Assembly (NCBI RefSeq): GCF_024763615.1
Contig: NC_077222.1
Location: forward strand, 93,095,417 to 93,159,416
DNA from: Phlebotomus papatasi
Taxonomy: Eukaryota; Arthropoda; Insecta; Diptera; Psychodidae
DNA: 64,000 nt
Direction: 5' to 3'
Under the pieces are notes generated by a model. The model saw nothing but the letters and a program-made list of their open reading frames with translations, had not been told where the DNA came from and made no database searches. Below are positions 46,480 through 56,764 of this stretch, piece after piece (position 1 is the stretch's first letter; every line of letters starts with the position of its first letter). The translations under genes and the position numbers were made by a program.

Positions 46480-47689
46480 CAGAGCCCGGCGCGAGACGCC
46501 TTTCGGCGGCGGCGGCTAAATTTCGTTTTACAGTCAGCGGCGGCTGGCGCGCCGGCGCGCCAGCCAAAGCTCTTGGCGGCGACGGCGCCAGGCGCGCCGG
46601 TTGTTTTTTCTTCGAATTGCATGCAGAAATTTAAACAAAATCTGCTGTTCTCAAATATTCTGTATTTTTCTCAAGAAAAACCGTTCGTGAAAGCTCTATA
46701 AATTATCGCTTTGGTTTTTTTTTTTTAAATTGTTTGACAATTATTTGACAAAGGAAATAATTCTATGAGCTGAAGTGAAGCCTTTACGTAGTTTCAGAAA
46801 AATAACAATACTCCAACCGTCTTGGAATTCGTCCAGTTATTCATTTTACCGATCGAACTCCACAGACAGAGCGTGACGTTTTGATACTTCTTTTATAATA
46901 ATTAAGGGATTGTATGGGTCAGAATGGCAAAAACAACACATTTTGATTACATTTTTGTCAAAAGTATAATTTTTTTTTTGAAAAGTATGAATTAAACTCT
47001 TAAGCCTCTTAAGCATATAAAAATGCAACTGTTGTACTATATCCCTTGAAATTTTCTTTTAAAAATTTTAAAGATTTAGCCGTTCGGAGTTGGGACCTTG
47101 TTTTCGGAGACCTTTTTGAAAAAAGATTTTTTCGGAAGACAAAATTACCGTGACAAGGAAAGTACTCGGGCCATCGGAAAAAATTTCTTTATGAAACTTT
47201 GCATATTACTTAATTTTAGAACGACAAATACGATAGTGCAATTTGTTGTGTAACCCGTTACAGGGTGACCTAAAAGATATGTTTTTTAGGGATATCTCGA
47301 AAACTACTCTCACGATTGTTGTCATTGTCAGATACGTTTTTTTATGTTTTTCCATTAAATTTATGAAATTTTCATGAAATTTATTAAATTTTCGTGAAAC
47401 ATATAAAAATTTACTGTATTAAATTGAATGGTAATGACTGGTTGATATATATCTTGCGAAATACATTGCACAGATTATGTTTTGTAAATGAAATGAAACT
47501 GTACTTTTTAAGTGAACGAGTATGATTATTATGATAATAACATTTATTTTCAATTCAATTCCAAACCATATAAATATTGTATGGAGTACGATATAATATG
47601 CATAAAAATTTTTCACTTTTTAGAAGGTCCGTTGCTATTTTTAGTTATGAAATTTATCTATTTTTAAGGTTTCATCTCTATTTGTTAAA

Positions 47690-49390
47690 TAAAATGGTGC
47701 TGAAAACACGCACAGCTCAAGCATCAAACGGGCAAAATTGTGCTGAGAACATGCTTACATCAAGCATGAGCGGGCAGATACTTCGCGTAAAAACACGCAC
47801 AGCTTAAGCACAAAACGGATAATGATGCGCTTAAAAATCACGCATAGTTTAAGCATAAAACGTTTATTATTCCGCTTAAAAACACAAACAGCTTAACCCT
47901 TTAACAACGAGATACTTTCTATGGACTGAAAATCAACAATAAAAATTAAACTGGGAAATATAATCAATGATTAGTCTTACATCTAACCTTGGAAAGTCCA
48001 ACACAGTCTGATTCGGTGTATTTTGTGCTTCTATGGACGATAGGGACAAAAATAGCCCAAAAATTTAAGTAATTTTTCTGACAATACCAATGAATTATAT
48101 TTTTCGCTTTAATGAAAAATATTACATATGAGTATTGTAGTTTTTAGTAGCGAAAGGGTTTTGCTTAAAAAAAATTGGAAGTATAAAAAATAAATAAAAT
48201 CAATTATGAATTTGACAATTTAAAAATTCACCATTTTTGAGCTTAAATATTTACTACATATCAAATAGCTAGAGACTTTCAAAAAATATTGTAGATTCCT
48301 TAAATCTTCTACTTTACAATTATGTACAGACATAAGAAAAAATAACTTTGGGTAGTCAGGAAAAATTATTTTCTTTATGGGACACCGGTGTTCCAATCGT
48401 CCTTAAAGGGTTAAGCATAAAACGGTTAGCGCTTAAAAACACAAACAGCTTAATCACAAAGCGGTTGATATTCCGCTTAAAAACACGCACAAATGAAGTA
48501 CAAAACGGGTGACATTCCGCTTAACACGCACAGCTTGAGCATAAAACGGTTATTGTGCCTAAAAACATGCATAGCTCAGACATAAAACGGTTAATATTGC
48601 GCTTAAACATACGCACAGCTTAAGCACAAAACGGTTGATATTCCGCTTAAAAGCACGCGCTACTCAATCATAAAACGGATAAAAATTCGCTTAAAATCAC
48701 TCACAGCTGAATCGTAAAACAAAAAAAACGCTTAAAATCACGCACAGCTCAATCATAAAACGACTAAGAATGCGCTTAAAATCACGTACAGATCAATCAT
48801 AAAACGGTTACGAATGTGCTTAAAATCACGCACAGCTCAATCGTAAATCGGTTAAAATCACGCACAGCTGAATCGTGAAATGGTTAAAAATTCGCTTAAA
48901 ATCACGCACATCTCAATAACAAAGGTTAAGATTACGCTTAAAACCGTTCTATGATTGAGCTGTGCGTGATTTTAAGCGCAGTCTTAATCGTTTTTCGATT
49001 GAGCTGTGCGTGATTTTAAGCGCATTCTTATCCGTTTTTCGATTAATCTGTGCGTGATTTTAAGCGCAATCGTAGCCGTTTTACGATTGAGCTGGGCGTG
49101 ATTTTAAGCGCATTCTTAACCGATTTACGATTGAGCTGTGCGCGATTTTAAGAGCACCCTTAGTCGTTTTATGATTAATCTGTGCGTGATTTTAAGCTCG
49201 TTCTTAGCCTTTTTATGATTGAGCTGTGCGTATTTTTAAACGTATTCTTAACCAATTTATGATCGTATTTTGCGTGTTTTAAACACGATTTTGGATAGCG
49301 TTTTATGCTTGCCCTGTGCGTATTTTGCAAACGATTCTAGGTATGTTTTTTGCTAGCGCTGTGCGTATTTTACACACGATTTTAGAGAGC
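47690..49390. repeat. inverted satellite of about 45-bp units
   Basis: Left arm 47690-48945: units like CTTAAAATCACGCACAGC then TCAATCATAAAACGGTTA. Right arm 48946-49390: the same unit reversed, as GATTGAGCTGTGCGTG then ATTTTAAGCGCATTC. Units are about 44-46 bp, well conserved near the turn-over point and looser outward. The turn-over is at about 48945-48955. A piggyBac-like MITE splits the left arm. Such an array can fold into a long imperfect hairpin. Confidence 0.9.
47897..48410 (+). mobile_element. piggyBac-like TTAA MITE, copy 1
   Basis: 514 bp, starts CCCTTTAACAACGAGA and ends TCGTCCTTAAAGGG, with TTAA on both sides (47893-47896 and 48411-48414). It sits within the satellite unit word CAGCTTAAGCATAAAACGG, which is restored when the element and one TTAA are ignored. 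TTAA duplication and CCCTTT-type ends are features of piggyBac elements. No transposase. Confidence 0.92.
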
Positions 49391-49576
49391 GCTTAAAAAA
49401 TAAAAAAAAAATATATAAAATTAAAAGAATTATAAAAAAAACTAAAAAAAAGCATCGTGAGAAATTTATGGAAAAGAGTTAGTTTTTTGGTGACAAAAAC
49501 AAATTGTGGAGCATAGGTTTCAAAAGAAAACGATAATGGAATTTGAGTATATATGAAAACAGGGTCAACAAAAAAA

Positions 49577-49858
49577 CAGTGATAAACCCAGATAAGCTTG
49601 TGGTAGCTAAGATTCTTTACAGGTGACCTCGAAATGCGTGCCACTCGGAGTGTTTGCAACTTGGTATGCGTGAAAATTCGATTGTGAGTTGAATTTCGGG
49701 GGTAAAGAATCGCGTCAAGTAAACGGTTTTCGTCGGTCGAAATGAATAAAATTGGCTCGACGCGATTCTTTACCCCCAAAATTCAACTCAAACACGCATT
49801 TTGAGGTCGCCTGTAAAGAATCTCAGCTACCATAAGCTTATCTGGGCTTATATCACTG
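49577..49858. mobile_element. palindromic MITE with CAGTGATA ends
   Basis: Left CAGTGATAAACCCAGATAAG and right CTTATCTGGGCTTATATCACTG (read inward as its inverse) are paired. The inner pairs are GATTCTTTACAGGTGACCTC / GAGGTCGCCTGTAAAGAATC and GGGGGTAAAGAATCGCGTC / GACGCGATTCTTTACCCCC. 282 bp. CAGTG ends could indicate another hAT-type element, but the 8-bp flanks do not match. The 128-codon minus frame crossing it has no motif. Confidence 0.75.
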
Positions 49859-50109
49859 GTCATTTTCTATTGTGAATTTAAATAGTCCGAGTGGAAAAGG
49901 CGAACAAAAAATCATTGAAATAGGTTAATAAACTTTAAAGATAGAGTCCGGTCCATTTGGATATAGTAAGGGTCGGGGTACAGTGGGTTGCGGTAGGGAC
50001 CCATACATCCTTAGGACAGTTTCAAAGTTGCGCCAATTCAAAGTGCCCCATTTCCTATTTAACAATCGCAGAAATTGACATATAAAAAAAGTTGTATTGG
50101 AATGCAAAA

Positions 50110-50258
50110 AGTTTTTTTCGGCGCCTAACGGCGCCGCGCCAAAAACTTTTCAGCGGCGCGCTCGGCGGCGCGCCTCAAAAATTCTCGGCGGCGGCGGCTA
50201 AGAAAAAAGCTGGGCGGCGCGCTAAAAACGGCTAAAAGTCGGCGCGCGCCGGGCTCTG
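50110..50258. repeat. GC-rich right end of the hAT-like element
   Basis: A run of GGCGCGC / CGGCGCC words, several of them palindromic (GGCGCGCC near 50167), very different from the AT-rich neighbourhood. The left end at 46486-46600 has the same character. They may be transposase-binding subterminal repeats. Confidence 0.6.
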
Positions 50259-50266
50259 GTCTTGGA

Positions 50267-50326
50267 TATTTCACAGAACACAACTGCATTAAACTTTTCC
50301 TTAAAATGAACATCCGAGTTTGATCG
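50267..50326 (+). pseudogene. pogo-like transposase remnant after the hAT insertion
   Basis: Right after the second GTCTTGGA the frame used before the insertion stays open for 19 codons (YFTEHN... to a TGA at about 50324). This is a short continuation of the interrupted gene. Beyond it no DDE motif can be followed. Confidence 0.5.
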
Positions 50327-50339
50327 AATTCAACGGAGT

Positions 50340-52260
50340 TAGAAAAAAGCATCACAGTAAGGTTCTTGCGATTATATTATCGTAATATTATTAATTTTCT
50401 TCAATATTATTGCTAAAATTCTTTGTCTATCATTATTCTAAATGAAACAAAGAATAATTCTATTGATTTGGAATGGGGAAAAATATTTCATCAGTCCAAA
50501 AAAAAGCGTTAAAGTTGCACTCTATGAAAAGCATCGGGATTACCTCTCTTTACTATACATAATTATAATTAAAATAAACAAAGTTTATCCAGTACAATTG
50601 AGGGAAACATTTTTGTTTTAAACTTCTGGACTGATGAAATCGAATTTAGGAATCGCTAGAAATGAACAGTGCATTAAATTATGTTGAATTCAATATTATA
50701 TTGGTTTACAAATCTATTTCTGTATTATACTTAAATTTTCTGATAATAAAATTGACACTTTATCTGTTCTTTACGGTTAATAAGATAAATTATAAAGTAT
50801 TTACATAAATATGCTATGTGCTTCCTCTATATTAATTCTGTTAAACCAGTAAATTTCAAACTTTCTGTTGGAAAAAAAATTGTCACAGAAAACTTTTCCT
50901 TTTCCAATTTATCGTGAAAATTGTGCAAAAGCTCGTGTAATTCAGTAAGAATTTTCCCGATTATTCATCCTCCTTGTTTTCTTCCCATTATCTTCCTCAA
51001 AAATCCCACTTCCATCCCACAAACACAATTTCTCGTGCAATTTTGCAGTTATCTGGATTTGCAAATGCACCCAAGAAAAGCAAGTCACATTGGGTGGAAA
51101 ATTCCTCAAGATTCTCAGCTTATTTACAATTTCACGTACTTTCTCCTTCTCGATAGAGCTATCCCAAATACCCGTGTTTATTGATAAGAAAAATTTATTA
51201 TCTGACACGAGGTGAGCTTTTGGTTTAGCCGGGTGTGAGAAGAAAACTTGCAAAGTCTCCCGCGAAAATGCATAATAATCTGCATTTATGAGATATTTGC
51301 TGTAAGAGGCAGAAGAATAGGGTTCTGAGAAAGATTATTATTTGATATTTTTGGCGAGAGAACATGGTGGTACAAATAAATTTATGAGTTAGAGTGGAAA
51401 ATAGTGAGATAACAATGCACCATTCTGCAAAAATGTTACAAAAAAATGGGAAAATTTGTAAAAAAAAATGCTCACCGCAGTAATATATAGCAAATTTCCG
51501 CTCACAGCTCCGGGTAATTATTTTAATTGTATGGAATTGGTTATCTCACCAGAGTATAAAAAAAACTCATTTATATAATGACTCGAAATAATGGCAGTGG
51601 AGCAATTAAAAATTATTTATTTGCAATCGATATACTATACATATTAATTAACGTAATAAACTGCATTGTCCTGCAGTTTGTCAAAATTAGAATGAACCGT
51701 TTTCACAAACGTAGGTTATTTGGAAAGTGCATGAATGGCTCAAAAATTTCCTCATCAGATATTTATATTGAAATTTAGAGAATTCAACATCAAAATTTAG
51801 CCTTTTGTCAATAAATCGCGTTTGATTTCCTGACTATTGATTTCAAAATAATAAATATTTCATCATGTATAAAGGTATTTAATTGAACGCTATTCGACGA
51901 GCATCATGTCCTGAATAGACTTATAGCTTAAGCCGAGAAACAACTTAACGCAATTATAATCAAATAGTGAATAGTCGAGATTCCCATTAGTTTTTTACTA
52001 TAAGCCATTTCTCGCTTTAAACCGTAAAGCGGTCTTCAGGCCAGAAGTTTAGCCCAATTCCCGAAGTTCTCAAAATCTTAAATAGTAATTAATTTTATTG
52101 CTTTTCGAGAACCTAATAGGTCGTTTATCTTTAATAACCCAATCCCAAGTTAAACTTTTCCAGAAAATCATGATACATAAGAAATTAGAACAGTTAAGCC
52201 ATATGGCTAAGCTTTACGTTTGCTCAATTATTGGCCCACCCCTTTTTACTCAAAAAGAAA
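50340..52260. other. no gene seen
   Basis: AT-rich. Overlapping 60-103 codon frames at 50920-51250 on both strands have no motif. Nothing supports an exon. Confidence 0.4.
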
Positions 52261-52266
52261 TATTAT

Positions 52267-53180
52267 TGTTTTGGATAAGAGTTTTCGACCTTCAGAAACG
52301 GACGAAGAGACTAGGTGTTGAGCCAGCGACAATCAGAAGACGTGGGTTTAACTTCAAACTTAAAGATTTATTAACGTAGAATTTTGTCTTAAACCTTTAA
52401 CGACGAGACAGTTGTCGCTGACCAAAAATCAGCAATAAAAATGCAACCGATAAACAAAATCAGTAAAAGGTCTTACATCTAACCTTAGAAAATCCAATAA
52501 AGTCTGATTTGGTTTATTTTTTGTCTCTATGAACAACAGGGACAAAAATAGCCCAAAAATTTAAGTCATTTTTCTGGCGATACCAATGATTGATAATTTT
52601 TACTCTAATGAAAAATGTTATGTTTGAGTATTGTAGTTTTTATTCTCAAAAAGTTTTTGCTTAAAAAAATTGGAAGCATAAAAAATAATTGAAATCATTT
52701 TTCAGTATGAGAATTTAAAAATTCGGCAATTTTAAGTTTAAGTATTTACTATATAGTAAATAGCTGGAGATTTGCAAAAAATATCCTAGATTCCTTAAAC
52801 CTTCTACTTTGCAATTATGTACAAACATAAGAAAAAATAAGTTTATGTAGTTAGGAAAAATTATTTTCTTTATGGGACACCGGTGTTCCAATCGTCCTTA
52901 AAGGGTTAAGGGACAATTCGGGCAGTTGGTAATCCCTTTATAGAGTAGGAGCAACTTCTCGGAGGGCACCCTTTATCTTGAGGTATTGTATCTTCGCCGT
53001 AGTAGCCAGGACTAGGACAGTAAGACCTGTCAATCATCGGACTTGGTTTCTCGTTTACTGACGGTACTACGGACAAAGAATTAGGACGATCCGGGCGGCG
53101 TCGGGCGCTATAGAAGAACGCGCATATTATGCAGAGGAAGCCTTATAACGCGTCTGTGACATCTTATGCTCACACGAAAA
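52267..53180 (-). mobile_element. relic of the 6.8-kb solo LTR family, with a nested MITE
   Basis: Matches 6822-7210 in order: TTTTCGACCTT, GAAGAGACTAGG, TTCAAACTTAA, TTGCCGTAGCAGCC (here TCGCCGTAGTAGCC), then GGGCGGCGTC with GGCGC. Divergence is substantial. A 513-bp TTAA MITE splits it. The match fades after about 53180, so only one end of the LTR is left. Confidence 0.7.
52393..52905 (+). mobile_element. piggyBac-like TTAA MITE, copy 2
   Basis: 513 bp, same family as 47897-48410 over the full length (shared GGACACCGGTGTTCCAATCG, AGGGACAAAAATAGCCCAAA). Ends ACCTTTAACGACGAGA and TCGTCCTTAAAGGG, TTAA at 52389-52392 and 52906-52909. Same orientation as copy 1. The first C of the left end has changed to A. 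Confidence 0.92.
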
Positions 53181-53439
53181 GCGTTTTGATGTGATTTTGC
53201 ATTATTGAGGGATTTTCATGCAATTCACGTTATATATGAGTATGTAAACTCAATATCTGTATGCACATGAATAAAAAATCGTTGCATTTCAAAAAGTTTG
53301 TCGTCCGAATTTCTGTCTAATTCGGCTGACATTTCGGCCCTATATGCCCGAATTTGAGAGAGTCTACTGTACCAATAAGTAATTTTTATTCGAATATAAT
53401 TTTTATTACTCTTTAAACTTTTTTGTGGAATCTATTGAG

Positions 53440-53600
53440 TGATTTATGAATCGATTCAAATCGGTTGAGTACCGGTAAACGGTAAATGACGCGAAAGTAT
53501 TTTTGAGGTATAGCATCTAAGTTACGAGTTCGAGCATTTCGCAAAGTCTGGAATGCTTTGCCACCCCTTTATAGTGACATTGTCGATTTTATACAAGCTT
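53440..53600 (+). repeat. AACCGGTT-family repeat, 3' part
   Basis: Direct match to 3395-3530, including GGTATAGCATCTAAGT and CGAGTTCGAGCATTT and the final TTTGCCACCCCTTT. Confidence 0.75.
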
Positions 53601-53604
53601 TACC

Positions 53605-55330
53605 AGTGAAACACAATAAAATTCACAATAAATAAATTGACACTGAAATATTAAACACTTTTTCATTTTAGTTTTGTTTATTTAATATTTCCTAAATTTG
53701 TTGACATTAAGAGCAAAGTAAAGCCGTTGAAACTTTGAAAAACTTTCAAATAGCCTCAAATAGAATGTTGAAGGGGTTATTGCACTTCAACGTGAGATTT
53801 ATTAAATTTATCATGTTGACATGGTGATAAAACAAAAATAAACAGGGAATTAGAAATAAAACAATGGATTTGTCACGTACGAACAACCTGGGGTAATTGT
53901 AGTTAAAAGTGAGTTAAAAGCGTGCTTCACGAAGAGATATTGTTATTCCTACAAATTGCACTCTATTCCTTAACATAACATCCCCTTCATCCACCAAAAT
54001 TCACCATCTCTGACTTAATTCAAATTTTATCTTCACTATAAATATACTAATTATGCACCACATTTCACTCAATATTTTGAAAGACATTAAACCCAAGGCG
54101 ACAAGTACATTTTAAGTGGGAGCTTTTTGGAGCATGAAGGTGCAAATGGTGGTGTAACTTTTGTGTGATTCTTGTCAAGCTGATTTTGAGATTAGCATCT
54201 TGTCGTTTCTCACCTACGTTGGCTCCCTCCCCCTCAGAATTTTCCGTTTTTGCATCATTTCACAAGAGTGAGCAAATTCCCTGAGCAATGATGTTTTCAG
54301 AAGCTTCTTATCGCACATGTTACAGTCACACTTCAATGCAATACATTATTTTGGCTTCGTGGAAATTTTGCGAGGGAGACAAGTTGTTAAAATTTTCCAG
54401 GTGTTAATTGGTAGTGTGCAGAAAATGATACATATGCTGCAGGAATCCTCTGCTAAAATAATTTATTTAATGAGCACTCCCAAAACATCTCCATATTGTG
54501 CATTAACGCACAACCAAACGAACATATTACATGACATTGTAAGCAGACTTATATATTCATTTCCCTTCTGAATCGACGAGTGAATTGGATCTTTTGTACC
54601 CATAGCACCCCTCCTGTCCTCTCGACATCACCCCCCAAATGCTTTTTGCACCATGGAGAAAAAGCACAAAAAGCACGTTCCTGAAGACCATCTGTATTCC
54701 TTGTTTGATTTACGTGAGATGTCGTGTCACCATTTTCCCTTACAAAATTTATTTCACTTTATCTCCGTAATGGCCTCAGTTATCCGCCTTAGATGTGCAA
54801 CTAACGCTATGGTAAAGAAATAAAAAGTACACTGGAGCAAAAAATATATCTTATGTATAAATAATTGAAATGGAATTTGTACTCCAAGGAGAAAACCATG
54901 ATATCTCCATGATGAATTCCACAATATTGATTGTGGACCTTATTTACACAAGAAATACAATGTTTGTCTTATTTATGCACTTACACAGATATTACAATGA
55001 ACATGACCTAACACAGGAGAATTGCATGCTACAATACATAAAAGAGAATTTTAGTCACAAAGAAAATTTATGAAAAACAACTTTGTGCTTGTAGAAAATG
55101 CTTGGATATTTGAAAATACAAAACGAAATTGCATAAAAATTGTGTTTATGTTCTAAAACTTGTAATTTGGATATTGTAATCTGAAGATACATTATGAGGC
55201 CAAAAAAAGCGGCCTGAGGGCACAGATTTCTATTTTCTTTAAGAACTACTACTAACTCCAATTCAAAATCAAGAACCATAATCGTGTAAAATTTATCAAC
55301 TAAATAAAATACTCATGTCACCCGTGTTTA
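53605..55330. other. no gene seen
   Basis: AT-rich and unique-looking. Frames up to 84 codons have no motif. Confidence 0.4.
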
Positions 55331-55334
55331 TTAA

Positions 55335-55857
55335 CCCATTTAGTCAATGTACCAGAAATACCTGAGATAAAATGTTCATATTTTGGGATTGTTTCCTACA
55401 GATTAGTAGATGAATTTTTTGAAAAGAAAAATTTTTTATCTCATATGGGGGCGCGGGGAGCCTCTGTCAAACACACGCCTTAACGGTCACTGAATTTAAA
55501 TTCTGTGCATTAATTCATAACAAACTCAATTGCTTTAGATAGAGTGACTATCCAAGAACACCAATTGGCAACTAGAATTCAAATCAGGAAAGAGGCCAAT
55601 TTTAACAAATTCGACGGGATTTCGTATTATGCGTCCGCCATTTTGAGCAAAAATTTTGCATGACCTTCCGCGAAGCAAGAAAATAATAAAAAAATGTATT
55701 TTCATATCTGTCGGACTATTTTTCTCAAGTAATTGAATAACTAACGTTACTAAAAATCCATTCCCGACAACAATTCGGATGAAAAAAATTGCACAGTAAT
55801 AAATCATCAAAATCACTCAATTTGCGTATGATTTACAGTACCATGGTAAGGAATGGG
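55335..55857. mobile_element. second TTAA element family (CCCATT ends)
   Basis: 523 bp between TTAA at 55331-55334 and TTAA at 55858-55861. Ends CCCATTTAGTCAATGTACC and GTACCATGGTAAGGAATGGG are imperfect inverted repeats. The interior is unlike copies at 47897 and 52393. A 93-codon minus-strand frame with hydrophobic stretches lies inside but matches nothing I know, and is not called. Confidence 0.7.
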
Positions 55858-56572
55858 TTAAGGGGTTATGTTTGTTTAGAAGACTAAAAAAGCATGTTGT
55901 CTCATTTTTTTTAAATTTCATAATAACATAATTTATTCAATTCTATTCCATTTATTTGAGATTCAAATCGGAAAGACTGTCCTCTGTAAAATAGTATTCG
56001 CAGTAGAGGAGTTGAAGACTCTACTCAAGCAGTCCCAAAACGGATTGAAAAATAGTCAATCCCATAGGTGCAAAAAGGGATTATTAGAACCCTAAGGAAT
56101 ATTTAGAAACCTGGTACCCTGTGGTGTGAATGCTTGGAAACGTTTAAGAGTTTGCAAGGTATGGAAAGCCTTCATAAAAATCTCAGCCTCATGGTCGGAC
56201 TAAAAATAAGGGTTTTATTGAAGATGATCTCTAGATTCTTGACCTTAGAAGTGAAAGGATAACTTCATTTCCCAGAAATAGAGGATGAGAATCAAAATTT
56301 TAAATTATGACGAAAATAGGAATAAATGACATCTCTATTTAGTGTAGTAGTGTCATCCCACTTTTTCCCATCCTGTTTTCTCTAACTGGATCAGTTTGGA
56401 TGAGTCCTCCAGAGCCTCCAGTAAGTAGTGAAAGTAAGTGGTGGAGAGTTTATACTTCCTGAGCTTTTGTCAACAATTTCTTCAGTGGACAAGGATCCCT
56501 CTAGTATCTATGAATACATATACATAGATCTCGTTCTCTGAAGTCTAGAATTAAGACAGTTAGGGGGAAATC

Positions 56573-56760
56573 GGGCACCTTTGAAAGTGGCTCCCCTGTG
56601 AAATTGGGATTTTTCACCTATTTTTAAATAAAATTGGGCCTTATCGTGATATAACCTAGTTGCACAAACAGTTTGAGAAGCTAAATTATATCACGATAAG
56701 ATTTAATTATATTTAAAAATAGGTGAAAAATCCCAATTTTAAAGGTGCCCCGCTCCCCCC
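56573..56760. mobile_element. palindromic TA-flanked MITE (GGGGCACCTTT type)
   Basis: Arms: GGGCACCTTTGAAAGTGG and AAATTGGGATTTTTCACCTA on the left against TAGGTGAAAAATCCCAATTT and AAAGGTGCCCC on the right. A central pair is CCTTATCGTGATATAA / TTATATCACGATAAG. TA is at 56571-56572 and 56761-56762. 188 bp. Same family as 28386-28599. Confidence 0.88.
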
Positions 56761-56764
56761 TACA

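Larger units (their letters stand above)
46480..50258. mobile_element. 3.78-kb hAT-like non-autonomous element
   Basis: Terminal inverted repeats CAGAGCCCGGCGCG at the left and CGCGCGCCGGGCTCTG at the right. An exact 8-bp target duplication GTCTTGGA lies at 46472-46479 and 50259-50266. An 8-bp duplication and a CAGAG start are typical of hAT elements. Both ends are very GC-rich, with GGCGGCGGCGGCTAA near 46507 and again near 50197, while the middle is AT-rich. No transposase frame was recognised. The cargo is a long inverted-repeat satellite, a piggyBac-like MITE and a palindromic MITE. Confidence 0.85.

Noticed and set aside
48420..49390. A CRISPR-like array of CACGCACAGC repeats
   Set aside because: The units are contiguous tandem repeats with gradual divergence and an orientation switch, not identical repeats with unique spacers, and the setting is eukaryotic.
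49393..49779. A 128-codon minus-strand gene
   Set aside because: It runs through one half of a palindromic MITE and AT-rich flank, with no motif.
55535..55816. A small membrane protein
   Set aside because: Hydrophobic residues follow from AT-rich codons, and the frame lies inside a TTAA-flanked element.
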